DNA of 64,000 nucleotides from Ananas comosus. Lineage: Eukaryota; Streptophyta; Magnoliopsida; Poales; Bromeliaceae. Positions 44,339 to 55,065 of this stretch are shown piece by piece (the first letter of the stretch is position 1; the number at the start of each line of letters is the position of its first letter). The stretch covers positions 4,455,019-4,519,018 of the forward strand of contig NC_033633.1 in the NCBI RefSeq assembly GCF_001540865.1, in the 5' to 3' direction. Both the position numbers and the translations under genes were made by a program. The notes beneath the pieces are model-generated. The model did no database searches, was not told where the DNA came from, and worked only from the letters and a program-made list of their open reading frames with translations.

Positions 44339-45581
44339 TGATGCAGGACGGGTCAAACCAATCCTACATGTAAAACTCCTTAGATGTGGTAGACAAAAAT
44401 TTTGCTAAGATAAAATTAAACGAGCAAAAATATTTTTTTGTTTTTTTTTTTTTTTTTTTTTTTAAAGAAATGAACGTTCGAAAAGAAAATTAATAAAGTA
44501 AGAAAAGTTGATCAGATAAGCGATTGTACCATACGACATCCAGCGAATGCATGATTAAACTATTACGATTAGTCCAGATCATCCACAATCTATTTGCAAC
44601 ATCCTCCTAATCATGCTTGTAAATACCGCGTAATCGAATTTCGCTCAACAAAAAATAATCAAGTATCTTGCCAGATCAAAGAGACTAAAATTTTTCTGAA
44701 ATTTAGGATAAAAACAAGTCTACGAATTTCCCCGAGAGAAAAAAGAAATCAAAACATGATATAGACCAAGCTTTTATTACCAACAGATAATATACATAGA
44801 GGGAGGTATAGAAGAAATACTAGCTTGGGATATAAGCCGGGTTCATCCAATATTATGCTGCTGCTGCTTGTTGTTTCAAAACCTGCGCAGGAACTTGATG
44901 ACGTGTGCAGGAAATAAAGTCACCTCGGGAGGTGCGCCCAAGGAGCTTCGTCTCCAACTTCTTCCTCCTGCTGCTTGCACAAGTTTTCTTCTCTCACTAT
45001 CAACCCCTTTATTTTCTAAAATCTTAACCAAACCTCACAAATAGGTAGTCAAAATTTGTAGAAAATTAAGAGGAACTCAGATCCAACAAAATATTAAAAC
45101 TCTGGACCTCGCCAGAACCGGAAACCCTCCGGGAAAAAAAATCTCTCTCAAAAAACCTTTGCAAGAAAAGTTCAAAATTATATTCAATAATCATCGTCCT
45201 CTTCATAAAACCTTGTAGGTTATTTATATCCTAATTACATCCGAGAATAACCGAAAAATCTTAACCGAAAAATCTTAACTAAAGATTTATCTAAAAGNTT
45301 TATATCCTAATTACATCCGAGAATAACCGAAAAAAAAATCTCAACTAGAGATTTATCTAAAAGAAAAATAACCGAAAAATCTTAACCGAAAAAATCTTAT
45401 CTAAAGATTTATCTAAAAGAAAAATATAACAACTATCCCTAACAAGAAAATCTTAAAAATAACAGAGTAAATCAAGAATAATTTTCAGATCCATATAGCG
45501 GGTTCGGGCGCCAACTTGCGTCGCCTTCGTTGATAGACCTGAAATTCGGGTGATGAGACGGGTCGGGTTCGGTTTGCATCA
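44339..45581 (-). repeat. 5' LTR of the 7.1-kb gypsy element
   Basis: 1243 bp. It is longer than the partner LTR because a stretch with ATCCTAATTACATCCGAGAA is present on both sides of the n at 45298, probably an assembly artefact. Confidence 0.88.
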
Positions 45582-45631
45582 GATCCTAGGATGGAATGAT
45601 CTCTAAAGTCACATCAATATGATTAGTACAA

Positions 45632-45787
45632 TTTTTTTTTTCTTTTTTTTTTGAGAGAGATAGGGCCCACTTCATCTATTTCATTTAGAAATAAACTTAA
45701 CTGGAAATGTGAATCAACTAGGATTCGAACTTGGGACCTCGGGTACCAACCACCAAGCCCTTTGATACTTGCTCTAGGGACGGTCGG
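45632..45787 (-). mobile_element. tRNA-derived SINE, copy 2
   Basis: A 156-bp minus-strand copy. The oligo-T at 45632-45650 is its tail, the box-B-like AGTTCGAATCCTAG is read on the minus strand near 45715, and the head reads CCGACCGTCCCTAGAGCAAG. It is flanked by a perfect TAGTACAA duplication (45624-45631 and 45788-45795). Confidence 0.9.
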
Positions 45788-45795
45788 TAGTACAA

Positions 45796-46264
45796 AAATT
45801 TTCATTCTAAGATAGGTGGGGTATAGATATCATACAGCTCTTGAGAAGTGTGTGAATAACATTGCTCTAAAAGATTACACGGAGAGAATTCTCCAAATTA
45901 TCTATTTGAGAATAAGGAATCTATTGCCATGTAGATATTGGATTCTATATCTCGAGACAATTTGGTAAACTATCTGAAACTTTTCTTTCTTCCACTACTA
46001 GCGGTTCCAAAACTTTTTTTTAGACCCATTTACTAAAATTTATAACGTGCACAAAAAATAACAACAAAAAATTTCAATTTTGGTTTACTAATAGCCATAT
46101 TCTAATCATTTTAGCAAATAAAGTTGTGATATTTAATAGTAAAAACATAAAAAGAGTTGTTAAACCCCAGTAGGATAACAAATATTTTATTTTTTCGAGT
46201 TAATTTTTTATTTTTACTAAAAATCTTATAAGGGTTGCCTAAACCCTAAAGTAAAAAATAGTTT
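45796..46264. other. AT-rich spacer
   Basis: No gene or recognised repeat. It ends at the ATG target duplication of the CACTA element. Confidence 0.5.
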
Positions 46265-46267
46265 ATG

Positions 46268-46768
46268 CACTACAACAGAATTAAGTTATAGCAACACATG
46301 TTTGAGACACTTTTGTATAAGTGTCACATTTATGCTAAAACTTAAAAAAATCCTACTAATGCTTAAATATAAAGTCCAATCCAACTAAAAATAAAAGGGT
46401 ATTCTACTCAACCCACTCCACTTAGCTCATTCGGCCCGATTACAAACAGAAAAGAAAAATCGATTATCATTTTTTCTTCTCCCCTCACTCAATCGACTGA
46501 ATCCTAGACGAAGATCATTTCCTCTCGTCCTCCTCCGCCACCGCAGCCAACGAGGTAGAGTTCCGGCGGTTGCTAGATGCTTAAATAAATATTGGTAAAT
46601 TAACAGCACTCTTTTAGATTATAGCAACACTCTTTAACTGTCACTATATATTTAGCGACCCCACATATAGCAACACTTTTCAAAAGTGTCGGTAAATTTA
46701 GCCAGCAACACTTTTTTGACCTATACCGACATTTAAAAGTGTCGCTATAGACCATTTTTGTTGTAGTG
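46268..46768 (-). mobile_element. Intact CACTA MITE (501 bp)
   Basis: The ends CACTACAACAGAATTA and TTTTTGTTGTAGTG are flanked by a perfect ATG duplication (46265-46267 and 46769-46771), as for CACTA/En-Spm elements. Subterminal repeats related to GCAACACTTTT and AAAGTGTCGCTATA occur at both ends. The centre holds a CCTCCTCCGCCACCGCAGCC block also found in the split copy at 2191-7195. Small ORFs are incidental. Confidence 0.92.
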
Positions 46769-46863
46769 ATGTTTCTCAGGTCCTATTTTATTTTTTAAAA
46801 GAATTATTATTTTGAAGTTAATGAGTCTATAAAATATTTTGAATCCACTAATAGTTTAAGAAA

Positions 46864-47521
46864 GGCTAAATTATAGAAAATTCTCCGGTCAATGCCCGTT
46901 TTTCACTTTTCATCCTGTCATTCAAAAATCTATATTTTGCCTCCTTACAAAATAAAAAATATTCAATTTGGCCCCGCCGTCAGTCTTCTGTTAGGGTTCC
47001 ATTTATATCATATTTTTAATATCCAAAATATTCCCTGAAACCCTCATTTTCCTCACTGTCGTCCTCGGCCGCGTCACGTCGCGCTCTGCCGCCTCACCCT
47101 CGCCCACCTCTCTGTCCATACCCACACACACGCCCTCGCCCTCCTCCGCCGCCTCACCGTGGCCCTCGCCCTCGCCCTCGCCCTCGCACTCGCCCACCCT
47201 GATCTTTCATCCTACAGTCGTCGAAATAGAGGGGCGGCAAGGGTGCTGGAGAAGTGGGGGAGTAATTAAGTGGAGGAAAGTAAGTCGGGGCTGGGGTCGA
47301 GGGAGGTGCGAAGAACGGAGGAGGAGAGGCTATAGCTAAGGACGAGAGGCATCGGATTGGGGAGGAGACGAAGAGGTTGAGAGACAATTTAGTCATTTTG
47401 TCACAGCGTACCTCCTGTGAACAATTTTTATTTTTTAAAGGGGCAAAGTGTAGGTTTTTGAATGATAAGAAGAGAAAGTGAAAAAGCAGATATTGACAAA
47501 AAGATTTTTTATAATTTAGCT
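46864..47521. mobile_element. Mutator-like element with GC-rich interior
   Basis: The ends GGCTAAATTATAGAAAA and TTTTTTATAATTTAGCT lie within inverted repeats of roughly 100-150 bp and are flanked by a perfect 9-bp duplication TTTAAGAAA (46855-46863 and 47522-47530), the Mutator signature. The interior (about 47035-47390) is GC-rich with CCTCGCC repeats. On the minus strand it reads as an 80-codon Pro/Ser-rich segment (47396-47154). It may be a captured gene fragment (Pack-MULE type), but I do not recognise the source. Confidence 0.85.
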
Positions 47522-47530
47522 TTTAAGAAA

Positions 47531-49239
47531 AATAAATTTTAACTATCTTAGCAAATTATCTCGAGATGTGGGATCTAAGGCTTATATGGCAATAGATTTC
47601 ACATTATCACATGAATAATTTGAGGAATCCTCCCCAGCACAATTTGTCTCTTCTAAACCCCAAAAAAGAATATACATCTTACAACCTATCTATCAAAATG
47701 AGTTAATTGTGTTTGGTGGTCCCCAACCTTGACCTGATTTTTCATTTTAGTTCAAACATTTGAATTTGGAGAAATGCTACCTGTACACTCCATTTTAGGA
47801 TATACATTTTAAATTCCCTCAATCCTAGAGTTTAAAAAACTCTTAAAGTTTTAGTTAAAAAAATATATATTGACAATATAAGAACCAATTTTGGTCTTTG
47901 GATGAAGGGGTGTAAGATACACACCCGTTTTTGAAGTATAGAAAAAGTTGTGTTCTTCAATTTGTGGGTAAACTTTAATTTGCTCTCTTGTGGCAAAAAG
48001 TTGTGTTTAATTATCTTATAATTTTATTTTTATTTCATAGAAAAAAATGTATTGTCAAATGGAATAGTAAAGCGAAATTTTTTGACAACCGTAGAGTAAT
48101 ACTTTGTTTAAGAATAGATTTTTACATTAAAATAATAAAATTATAGAATAATTAAATATAACTTTTTTGACCATTGGGCATTAAAGTGAAAACTCCTAAA
48201 CCATATGGTAGCTAAGTGTAACTTTCTAAGCCATATGGTAGCAAACTAAAATATGTTAAACCAATTGAAGCCTATCCCATAGTTTTTGCAATTAGTTCCT
48301 TAACCTTTAAAATAAATTAATTGCACCATTGGCCCCTACCTCCATCTTTCCCTTTTTTTTCACTTTGGTCTCTAATTGTTTCTTCGAAATGCGCACATAT
48401 TTGTATCAAGCTCAATTTCAATAATTGTAGAAAATAGAGAGATCGGGGACCTAATAACGAAAAAAAGGTTAGAGACGAGTGAAAAACCATATAAAAGTTA
48501 GTAACCAATTTGCAATTAACCAAATAAACGATGAATTCTATTTGTACTTTGTACACACCGATTGATTGATGAGTTTCATATCTTACATTCCGTCTATTCA
48601 ATAGATAAGGTACTTTTATTAGTCATATTAAGTGAGTAGTAAATGACGCTCATCCATTAAATACATAGGGTGTAAAACATACACTCATTTTTAGATGTAT
48701 ATAAATAGCATTACTCATTAATTAACAACAAGCCACAATAATTGATATATTTTTAGGAATGACATGATTTCAAATAGTTTGATGTTATCAATCTCCCGTT
48801 CCTTTGAAAGCTGTATTATATCTTGAGTTGGAACTGTAACTCTACTTATATTTCCCTTGCAAATATGTAATTCCAACTATTTTAATTTTATAATTTAAAA
48901 ATTCATAATTTTTAATTATTTCTATTAAATGGATAAAAAAAAATTAGTCTAGTGGAGAGAAAAGTGAACACAATTTTTTTTTTTCTTAACCAATTTATTC
49001 AATCTAAAATGGTGATATTAGGAACACACTTTCTTTTTTTCTTTTTCTACTGATTATCCATATGGCATCACCCTATCTTTTAATTTTTAAAAAATATATA
49101 TATAAAAATACAGTAAACATAGAATAGCAGACCCTCTTTATTGAAGAAAAAAAAACATAGAATAACAGACCCTCTTTATTGAAAAAAAAAAGAAAAAGAA
49201 AAGTAAAGTAAAGGGAAAACATGCACTCACGACATGACT
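47531..49239. other. Intergenic DNA downstream of the second CYP94 gene
   Basis: AT-rich with poly-A and poly-T runs and no convincing gene. A short direct duplication (AACATAGAATAACAGACCC, in two variants) occurs at about 49110-49180 just past the P450 stop codon. Confidence 0.5.
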
Positions 49240-50769
49240 CTAATCCTTTCTCTTCGTCAGTTGAATAGGCAAACCCCCTTTCATCCTCAGAGTAACTGAG
49301 AGTATGTGCTCGGGAGTGCTCTCCTTCCCCACAACACTAATCCGAAACCGTTCAAACACACATGCTACGACTGATTTCATCTGTATATAAGCCATTTCCT
49401 TCCCCAAGCACATTCTCGGCCCCGCGTGAAACACCGGGTAACGGAACGAGCTCTCCGGCCGGAAAACCCCCTTCTCCAACCACCTCTCCGGCTTATACTC
49501 TTCGCAATCCGTCCCCCATACGTCTTCCGATCTTCCCATAGCGTAAGCACTGTACGTCACGAACCATCCTTTCCCCACGAATGTTCCGTCCGGCAGAACA
49601 TCGTCTTCTTTACACAACAACGTGCCCACAGGCACCGGAGGGTGCAGTCTCATCGACTCCGATATCGCGGCGTGCAAGTAGTGCATCTCTCGCAGCTCGT
49701 CAAAGCTGAACGTCTCGCCCGAATTCGGATTCGCAGCTCGAACCGCTCTGATCTCTTCTAGAATCTTCTTTTCTACGTCGGGTCTCGTGGACGTGATCCA
49801 GAAGAACCATGTCAGTGCCGACGACGTCGTCTCCCGGCCTGCGAGGAGGAAGCTTATCATGATGTCCCGAAGGGTTTCGTTCGTGTGGTCTTCGTTTGAG
49901 GTGAATCTAGATAGTATATCATCTCCCCGGTCCGAATCTTTCTCCTTCCGTGCCAAGATGATCTTCATGGCGTAGTCGTGAACTGTCGATACCGAGTCTC
50001 TCAGCTGCCGCTCCGAGCCGATGTTGAGTAGCTTCTTGATTTTCCACGTCGCCGCCAGCGCGCCCATGAACCGGCCCATCACGAGGTTCTGAGCCTCCTC
50101 GAAAGCCTTCATGAATCGTAAGTTTGCGCCGATGAAGCCCTCCTCCATAAGGCAGGCAGGGTCTTCGCCGAAGGCCACCTTGCAGATGTTGTCGAATGCG
50201 AATCGCTCGAGAACGTCCTGCAGGTCGACGGCAGCCTTATTCTTCTCGGTGTTATCCAGCAGCGGCAGCAGTCTGTGCAGTATTTCAGATTGGACCGCGT
50301 CCACCACGAAGTTGCGAAGCGACTTCTTATTGAACTCGAAGCTCGCGGCCTTGCGTTGCCACCGCCACTGCTCGCCGTCGGAGTTGAAGATCCCGCAGCC
50401 GAGGAAGTCCTCCAGTATCGCGATCGACCGTTCGCCTTTCGGGTAGTTGTCGAAGTTGGTCTTGAGCACGTGCTCGATGTGCGAAGGATTGGCCGTGATG
50501 ATTCCGCTCTCGCCCGGGCTGTGGAACATCATTGCTTGGTTCGGGCTCCGGACGATGATCTCCGTCACCCAGTCAAGGAACCGGTGGCGGTTCTTGATAA
50601 ACTGAGGAAGGTGGCCGAGAAGTGGGTAGGATTTGAGGCCATGGGCAATTGGTTTTCTTGATTGGCCTTGGTGGAAGAAGAACAAGTAGAAGAACAAGTA
50701 GAGGAAGAGTGGGAGGAGCAAGAAGAGAGGGACTGCTTGTATAATATTGCTGCTGCAGGAAAGGTCCAT
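49240..50769 (-). CDS. Cytochrome P450, CYP94 family (509 aa), paralogue of 8069-9580
   Basis: Intact, intronless. A hydrophobic anchor spans residues 13-33. The I-helix AGRETTS is at 310-316, the K-helix ESMR at 371-374, PERW at 427-430 and the haem loop FHAGPRMCLG at 447-456 (Cys454). It is strongly similar to the first P450 along its whole length (shared IKNRHRFL, YPKGERS, GIFNSDGE, LREMHYLHAAIS and FHAGPRMCLGKEMAYIQMKS), so the two are tandem duplicates later separated by transposons. The expected role is omega-oxidation of fatty acids or a jasmonate conjugate at the ER, with the substrate not predictable here. Its codons are visibly more GC-rich than those of the first copy. Confidence 0.95.
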   Translation of the reverse strand: MDLSCSSNIIQAVPLFLLLPLFLYLFFYLFFFHQGQSRKPIAHGLKSYPLLGHLPQFIKNRHRFLDWVTEIIVRSPNQAMMFHSPGESGIITANPSHIEHVLKTNFDNYPKGERSIAILEDFLGCGIFNSDGEQWRWQRKAASFEFNKKSLRNFVVDAVQSEILHRLLPLLDNTEKNKAAVDLQDVLERFAFDNICKVAFGEDPACLMEEGFIGANLRFMKAFEEAQNLVMGRFMGALAATWKIKKLLNIGSERQLRDSVSTVHDYAMKIILARKEKDSDRGDDILSRFTSNEDHTNETLRDIMISFLLAGRETTSSALTWFFWITSTRPDVEKKILEEIRAVRAANPNSGETFSFDELREMHYLHAAISESMRLHPPVPVGTLLCKEDDVLPDGTFVGKGWFVTYSAYAMGRSEDVWGTDCEEYKPERWLEKGVFRPESSFRYPVFHAGPRMCLGKEMAYIQMKSVVACVFERFRISVVGKESTPEHILSVTLRMKGGLPIQLTKRKD

Positions 50770-50845
50770 ATCTTAGTTTTTTAGAGTTGTTTTTGTATAG
50801 AAATTAACTTGTTACGCTTATGCATGTAAAGGAGTAGTGTGATAT

Positions 50846-50862
50846 AGATATATATATATAGT
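50846..50862 (-). promoter_or_regulatory. Possible TATA region of the second CYP94 gene
   Basis: A TATATATATA tract lies 80-95 bp upstream of the ATG on the minus strand, a plausible TATA box. Because it is also a simple TA repeat, the call is weak. Confidence 0.35.
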
Positions 50863-50869
50863 TGCATTT

Positions 50870-51359
50870 GATTAGGTCGGATGCTTTTGTATGACTATAT
50901 TTAGATTACAAGGGATGGTGGATTTTGGACGTGGGACCGGGGACATGTATTGGAGCCTTTACGCAAAAGAAATTTCTTACAGCCGAAGAAAAGTGAATGT
51001 TATGCGGTTATTATTTCAAACAGTTTGTAATATTAATTTCAACACCTTCTAGAATTTCTATTGCTAATACTCAAAGATCAAACAAAAACAACACTTGTAT
51101 ATATTTTGGGACTTGCATGCGTACGTTTCTCAACAAAATTCTAGAAGATCGGCCACGTTGACAGTATTGCAAAAGATAAATACTTGTGGATTATCAACTT
51201 CCAATTTATAATGATTGGTTTGAGGAGTTTAACCGAGATTGGACCTTTGACCTCTGAACCTTCAAACTATCCAGTTTCGTGACCAGATTAATTTTCAAAG
51301 AATCCAAGAGTATTTAGTTCTGCCTCAAAGAATTAGCAAGGAAGCAATCAGGAAGCAAT
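50870..51359. other. Upstream region of the second CYP94 gene
   Basis: No ORF or known repeat; a likely promoter region. I cannot name specific elements. Confidence 0.4.
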
Positions 51360-51494
51360 CATACATTATTAGCTCGCTCTTCGCAAGAGAGCTCGTGTTT
51401 GGCTCGAAATAAGATCGAGATCGAATCGCTCATTTCGCAAACAAGCCGAACATGAACTGGGATCAGCTCGCTCGTGTTCGGCTCGATAACAGCT

Positions 51495-51552
<58 letters not shown>
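51360..51552. repeat. GCTCG-rich hAT-like fragment followed by (TA)n
   Basis: AGAGCTCGTGTTTGGCTCG, AACAAGCCGAAC and CTCGCTCGTGTTCGGCTCG are typical of the degenerate hAT MITE family noted elsewhere. A TA run of about 55 bp follows at 51498-51552. Confidence 0.55.
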
Positions 51553-51558
<6 letters not shown>

Positions 51559-51961
51559 CAGCATTTTATCGCCAAAAAATAGAAAAAGAAAAAAAGAGAG
51601 TAAAGAGAGGTGAGACGAAGTTTCACATGCATGTATTTCAATAGTTGAAAAGATATATAATAACGTCACTGTGATCAGCAAGCAGAGACAAAGTTTATAC
51701 CCATTTATTCAAGAAATTGACAAAAACATATGAGCGAATGCTCACGGAATTCGATGAACAAGCAACTAATAGCTGAAAGTTCCAGACACATCACCGAAAG
51801 AAATATAATTTTAATTACAAGCTAGCTCAGGAATTAAGAAACCGTACATCTAGATCAAATATAATAGTATTTAATATATACTTTAGTTAGTACGTATATA
51901 ATTACTTATATATAGTCGTGACACATAAATGTTTGGACACATACAAGATGATAATAGTGTT
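51553..51961. other. AT-rich spacer
   Basis: No gene or repeat recognised. Confidence 0.45.
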
Positions 51962-52092
51962 AAGCTTCGTTTATTTTATTTAGAAATAAATTTTAATTAG
52001 CTGAAAAATATGAATTAACTAGGATTCGAACTTGGGACCTCGGGTACCAACCACCAAATCTTTTGCCACTTGCTATAGGGACAGTCGGTGTA
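51962..52092 (-). mobile_element. tRNA-derived SINE, copy 3 (tail missing)
   Basis: On the minus strand it reads from CCGACTGTCCCTATAGCAAG through the box-B-like AGTTCGAATCCTAG to AATAAACGAAGC. The oligo-A tail and the GTGCTATC motif are absent, so the 3' end is truncated. Confidence 0.75.
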
Positions 52093-52384
52093 AATGCTTG
52101 ATCCGAAAAGTACATTTAAGTAAGAATACATTTTATGTATCTTCTTGCTATATGCAAGCAGTTTTTATATTCTACTAGCTAGTTTTTACCTTAAAAGGAT
52201 TATAAAGGAAAACAAAAAAGGAACACCTTTTCTAATTTTTAATATATGTTCATACCTGACCACCTGACCTCCCTCGCTTTTTATTTATTAATTTTTTTTT
52301 TCTTTCCTTTCTCTGCTTGTCTTTTTTCGATGTATCCTTTTTTGTAAGGAAGCCCCGGCTGCTTTCATCCTGCAGTATGTTTAG

Positions 52385-52445
52385 TTCATTTTGCCTAATG
52401 AATGAAGCAGGTAGCTTGCTATCTTTTTTTAGAAAAAAAAAATAT
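52385..52445 (+). mobile_element. SINE tail fragment
   Basis: AATGAATGAAGCAGGTAGCTTGCTATC followed by oligo-A resembles the terminal 50 bp of the SINE (AAGCGGGTAGCGTGCTATC then A tail). The upstream part is missing. Confidence 0.45.
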
Positions 52446-52806
52446 GTTCATACTTCAAATCAAACTACAAGACTTCCCTATAATGAAGATTGATAGTTCG
52501 TAGTAGCTTAATTACTAAGAAAATGTAATAACCTTGAATTGGAAAATTAGCTAACGGCTAGACAAAGCATGAAGGGAAATAAAAGTAGTTTCTTGCACTC
52601 AAAAAGTCTGTACGTATAGCATTGTAAACAACAGATTGTTGTTGCTGCTGATTCTGAATAGTCGTTGCAAGTACACATCAACATTTCTTTGTTTCGTGCA
52701 AAAGTTTTAAATTGCATGTTAAGCCTTTTCTCAAGTCTCAACCTCAACAAGACGAAACATTCTTTACCTTGCCTTCTGCACATTTGACCTGATTATCACA
52801 AGTAGC
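52446..52806. other. Spacer, no confirmed gene
   Basis: A 78-codon minus-strand ORF (52547-52783) has no recognisable domain; coding status is doubtful. Confidence 0.4.
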
Positions 52807-53290
52807 TAGGGATGTCAATGGGTCGGCCGGATTCGAGACGGATTTTCAAAAATTCGAACCTGAATCCGACTCCAAACTTAAAACCCGAATCCGAACCCGT
52901 AACCTGTGGACGGATTTTAGAAATCCATATCCAAATCCGAACCTGACCAAAATTCTGAAACCCAAATCTGAACCTGAACCGAAACAATTATTCTCGTTCC
53001 AATATTTCAAAATATATTACATTAAATCTAAATTTTTAAAGTACAAATTTAAATATAACATCAAATTTTTATATACATATTATATATAATGTAAAATAAT
53101 TAAATTCGGATTTGGGTCAGGTTTGGGTTTGGATCGGGTACAGTCAAAATTTATATCCGTCGGATTTTTATTTTTGATATCCATATATATCCAAAACCAT
53201 ATCTGTTTAGTGTTGGATAAATCGATCCGTTCCATTCGGGTCCGGATTCAGATAAAATTTCAGAGATATCAATATCTATTGACATCCCTA
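52807..53290. mobile_element. hAT-like MITE
   Basis: TAGGGATGTCAATGGGTCGG at the left and TATTGACATCCCTA at the right are inverted repeats, with subterminal TCCGAACCCG/GGATTTGGGTC motifs and an AT-only centre. The structure parallels the hAT MITE at 21683-22325, but I could not find a clean 8-bp duplication. Confidence 0.7.
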
Positions 53291-53794
53291 ATTGCAAGAT
53301 TAATAATTGAATTACAACAAAAATCTAACAGTGGTGCATTAATAGGTTAATCATGCATATTTAGGACAAAAATTTTATGGACACTCTGTCCATGTGAAGT
53401 TATTTGGGGATATTTCGGATGGACGCCATGTGGCAACCGGGGCCACGTGGGATCATCATCCCGCTGCTCTGCCTGTTGGGAGAGCAGTGGAGTTTTTTTC
53501 GATGCACCAGGTTCACCTATTTTACTTTAAAATTTTATTTTTTATTTTTAAATATAATTTAATATAATAGATATATATTTTATGATATCTAAAAATATAT
53601 ATGCACAAGGATTTTAAAAAATAAACCATAAATTCTTTTACATATATTTTTAAAATATCATAATATATACTAGTTAAGAGACCCACGCGATGCTGCGGGT
53701 AGTTATTTTAAAATTTAATTTTGAAACTTAGTTATAAAAATCAATTTCAGAATTTAAATGGTGCAATAAGTACATCAAAAAATTTTAATAGACA

Positions 53795-53950
53795 CCGACC
53801 GTCCCTAAAATAAATGGCAAAGGGCTTGGTGGTTGGTACTCGAGACCCAAGTTCGAATCCTAGTTGATTTACATTTTCAGCTAAGTTTATTTCTAAATGA
53901 AATAAGCGAAGCGGGTAGCGTGCTATCTATTTCTCAAAAAAAAAAAAAAA
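53795..53950 (+). mobile_element. tRNA-derived SINE, copy 4 (best preserved)
   Basis: A 156-bp plus-strand copy. It has the head CCGACCGTCCCTAAAATAAA, an internal GGCTTGGTGGTTGG (box-A-like region), box-B-like AGTTCGAATCCTAG, GCGAAGCGGGTAGCGTGCTA and an A tail. The duplication TTTAATAGACA/TTTAATAGGCA (53784-53794 and 53951-53961) differs by one base. It is nested in the Mutator-like element. Confidence 0.9.
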
Positions 53951-54378
53951 TTTAATAGGCATAGTAGTCTCCCATTAGTTAGTGAAATAATTTTAGTAGG
54001 TATCGTAGGCCCCCAGTAGCTAGTGAATAAGAAGAGAAAATCATTAATTGTGATTCTCGCAATTAATTTTCATCAAATATAAAATTAACTTAAGCTGCAT
54101 CATTTTTTTTATTTTTTAATGTACAATTTATATGTGAATGCTCAATATTACAAAATTAATATTTATATTTAATACCAGTAGTCTAAATTATTTAACATTT
54201 ATTTATATATTTTACATTTTATAAAAATAAATAGTAAATTATATAATAAATTATTATATAATAATATATCTATTTACAAATAAAATACTATATATAATAA
54301 ATAAATATAAATCATTTATAAATAAAATTTTATATATATAATACTATATATAATAAATAAATAATATTTATAAATAAA

Positions 54379-54385
<7 letters not shown>

Positions 54386-54455
<70 letters not shown>
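54386..54455. repeat. (TA)n microsatellite
   Basis: About 35 TA dinucleotides. The poly-Ile/Tyr ORF crossing it on the minus strand is an artefact. Confidence 0.95.
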
Positions 54456-54459
<4 letters not shown>

Positions 54460-54960
54460 AGAGGGACCACGGAGCCGAAATGCCTCGTGGACCCGAGAAA
54501 ACCTCCAATGAGCCCCGCGGTTTTTCGGCTCCGCACAGACCCGCCACGCCGCGCGTACCGCGCCCGCACCCAGCGCCGACCAGCGCGCCCGCCACGGGCG
54601 CCCCACGCCGGCGCCCGCCGCGCCCGCGGCCGCTCGCAGTCACGCCAGCGACGGAGGGACCCCGACGTAAGCGCCCGAGCCGCCCCGGCGTCAACGCCCG
54701 TCCCGCACCGCGCCCGCGCCACGCGTCGGTTCGCATCCACGCCAGCGCCGGAGCCGCCCTCGCGCCAGCGCCCGCCGCGCGCCGCGCCCGAGCCCGGTCC
54801 CGCTCACGGCTCCGCCCGCTGCAGCTCCCGCAGCTCGCACCCGAGCCCGCGCCTCGCCAGCCCCCGCGCCAACGCCCACCTGGCGCCGCGCCCGCACACA
54901 TCGAGGCTCCGCCCGCGGCCGCCCGCGCGCCGTGCCCTCACCAGCGGCTCTGCCTCCTCG
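54456..54960. other. GC-rich island inside the Mutator-like element
   Basis: Roughly 500 bp with a GC content far above its surroundings, dominated by CGCCCGCG/CGCGCCC strings. Open frames run on both strands, as expected from lack of A/T-rich stop codons. No domain, start context or splice pattern supports a gene. An inverted repeat CGGAGCCGAAA...TTTCGGCTCCG lies at its left edge (about 54471-54532). It may be a captured genic fragment or an expanded GC-rich repeat. Confidence 0.6.
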
Positions 54961-55065
54961 CGACACGTGTGTAGTTATTGAGGAATAATATATAGTCGCC
55001 GTGCCCTCACCAGCGGCTTTGCCTCCTTGCGACACGTGTATAGTTATTGAGGAATAATATATAGT
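54928..55065 (+). repeat. 69-bp tandem duplication
   Basis: Copies at 54928-54996 and 54997-55065 each run from CGCCGTGCCCTCACC through GCGACACGTGT to AATAATATATAGT and differ at a few bases, so the duplication is recent. Confidence 0.9.

Larger units (their letters stand above)
38510..45581 (-). mobile_element. Nearly intact 7.1-kb Ty3-gypsy retrotransposon
   Basis: Two LTRs of about 1.2 kb (38510-39679 and 44339-45581), both TGATGCAGG...TTTGCATCA, are flanked by a perfect GATCC duplication (38505-38509 and 45582-45586). In minus orientation a primer-binding site follows the 5' LTR and a purine tract (complement of 39680-39690) precedes the 3' LTR. Gag-pol is complete apart from one frameshift and one stop. 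The LTRs differ mainly by small indels, so insertion is fairly recent. An n at 45298 lies in the 5' LTR with a local sequence duplication. Confidence 0.95.

Noticed and set aside
49240..50769. Assignment of the P450s as JA-Ile hydroxylases (CYP94B/C)
   Set aside because: Family motifs support CYP94 but not a specific subfamily or substrate.
51463..51681. Poly-Ile/Tyr ORF
   Set aside because: Direct translation of a TA microsatellite.
54330..55035. Overlapping Arg/Ala/Pro-rich ORFs of 110-177 codons
   Set aside because: They are open on both strands because of the GC-rich island and run into the TA repeat; no domain or splice support.
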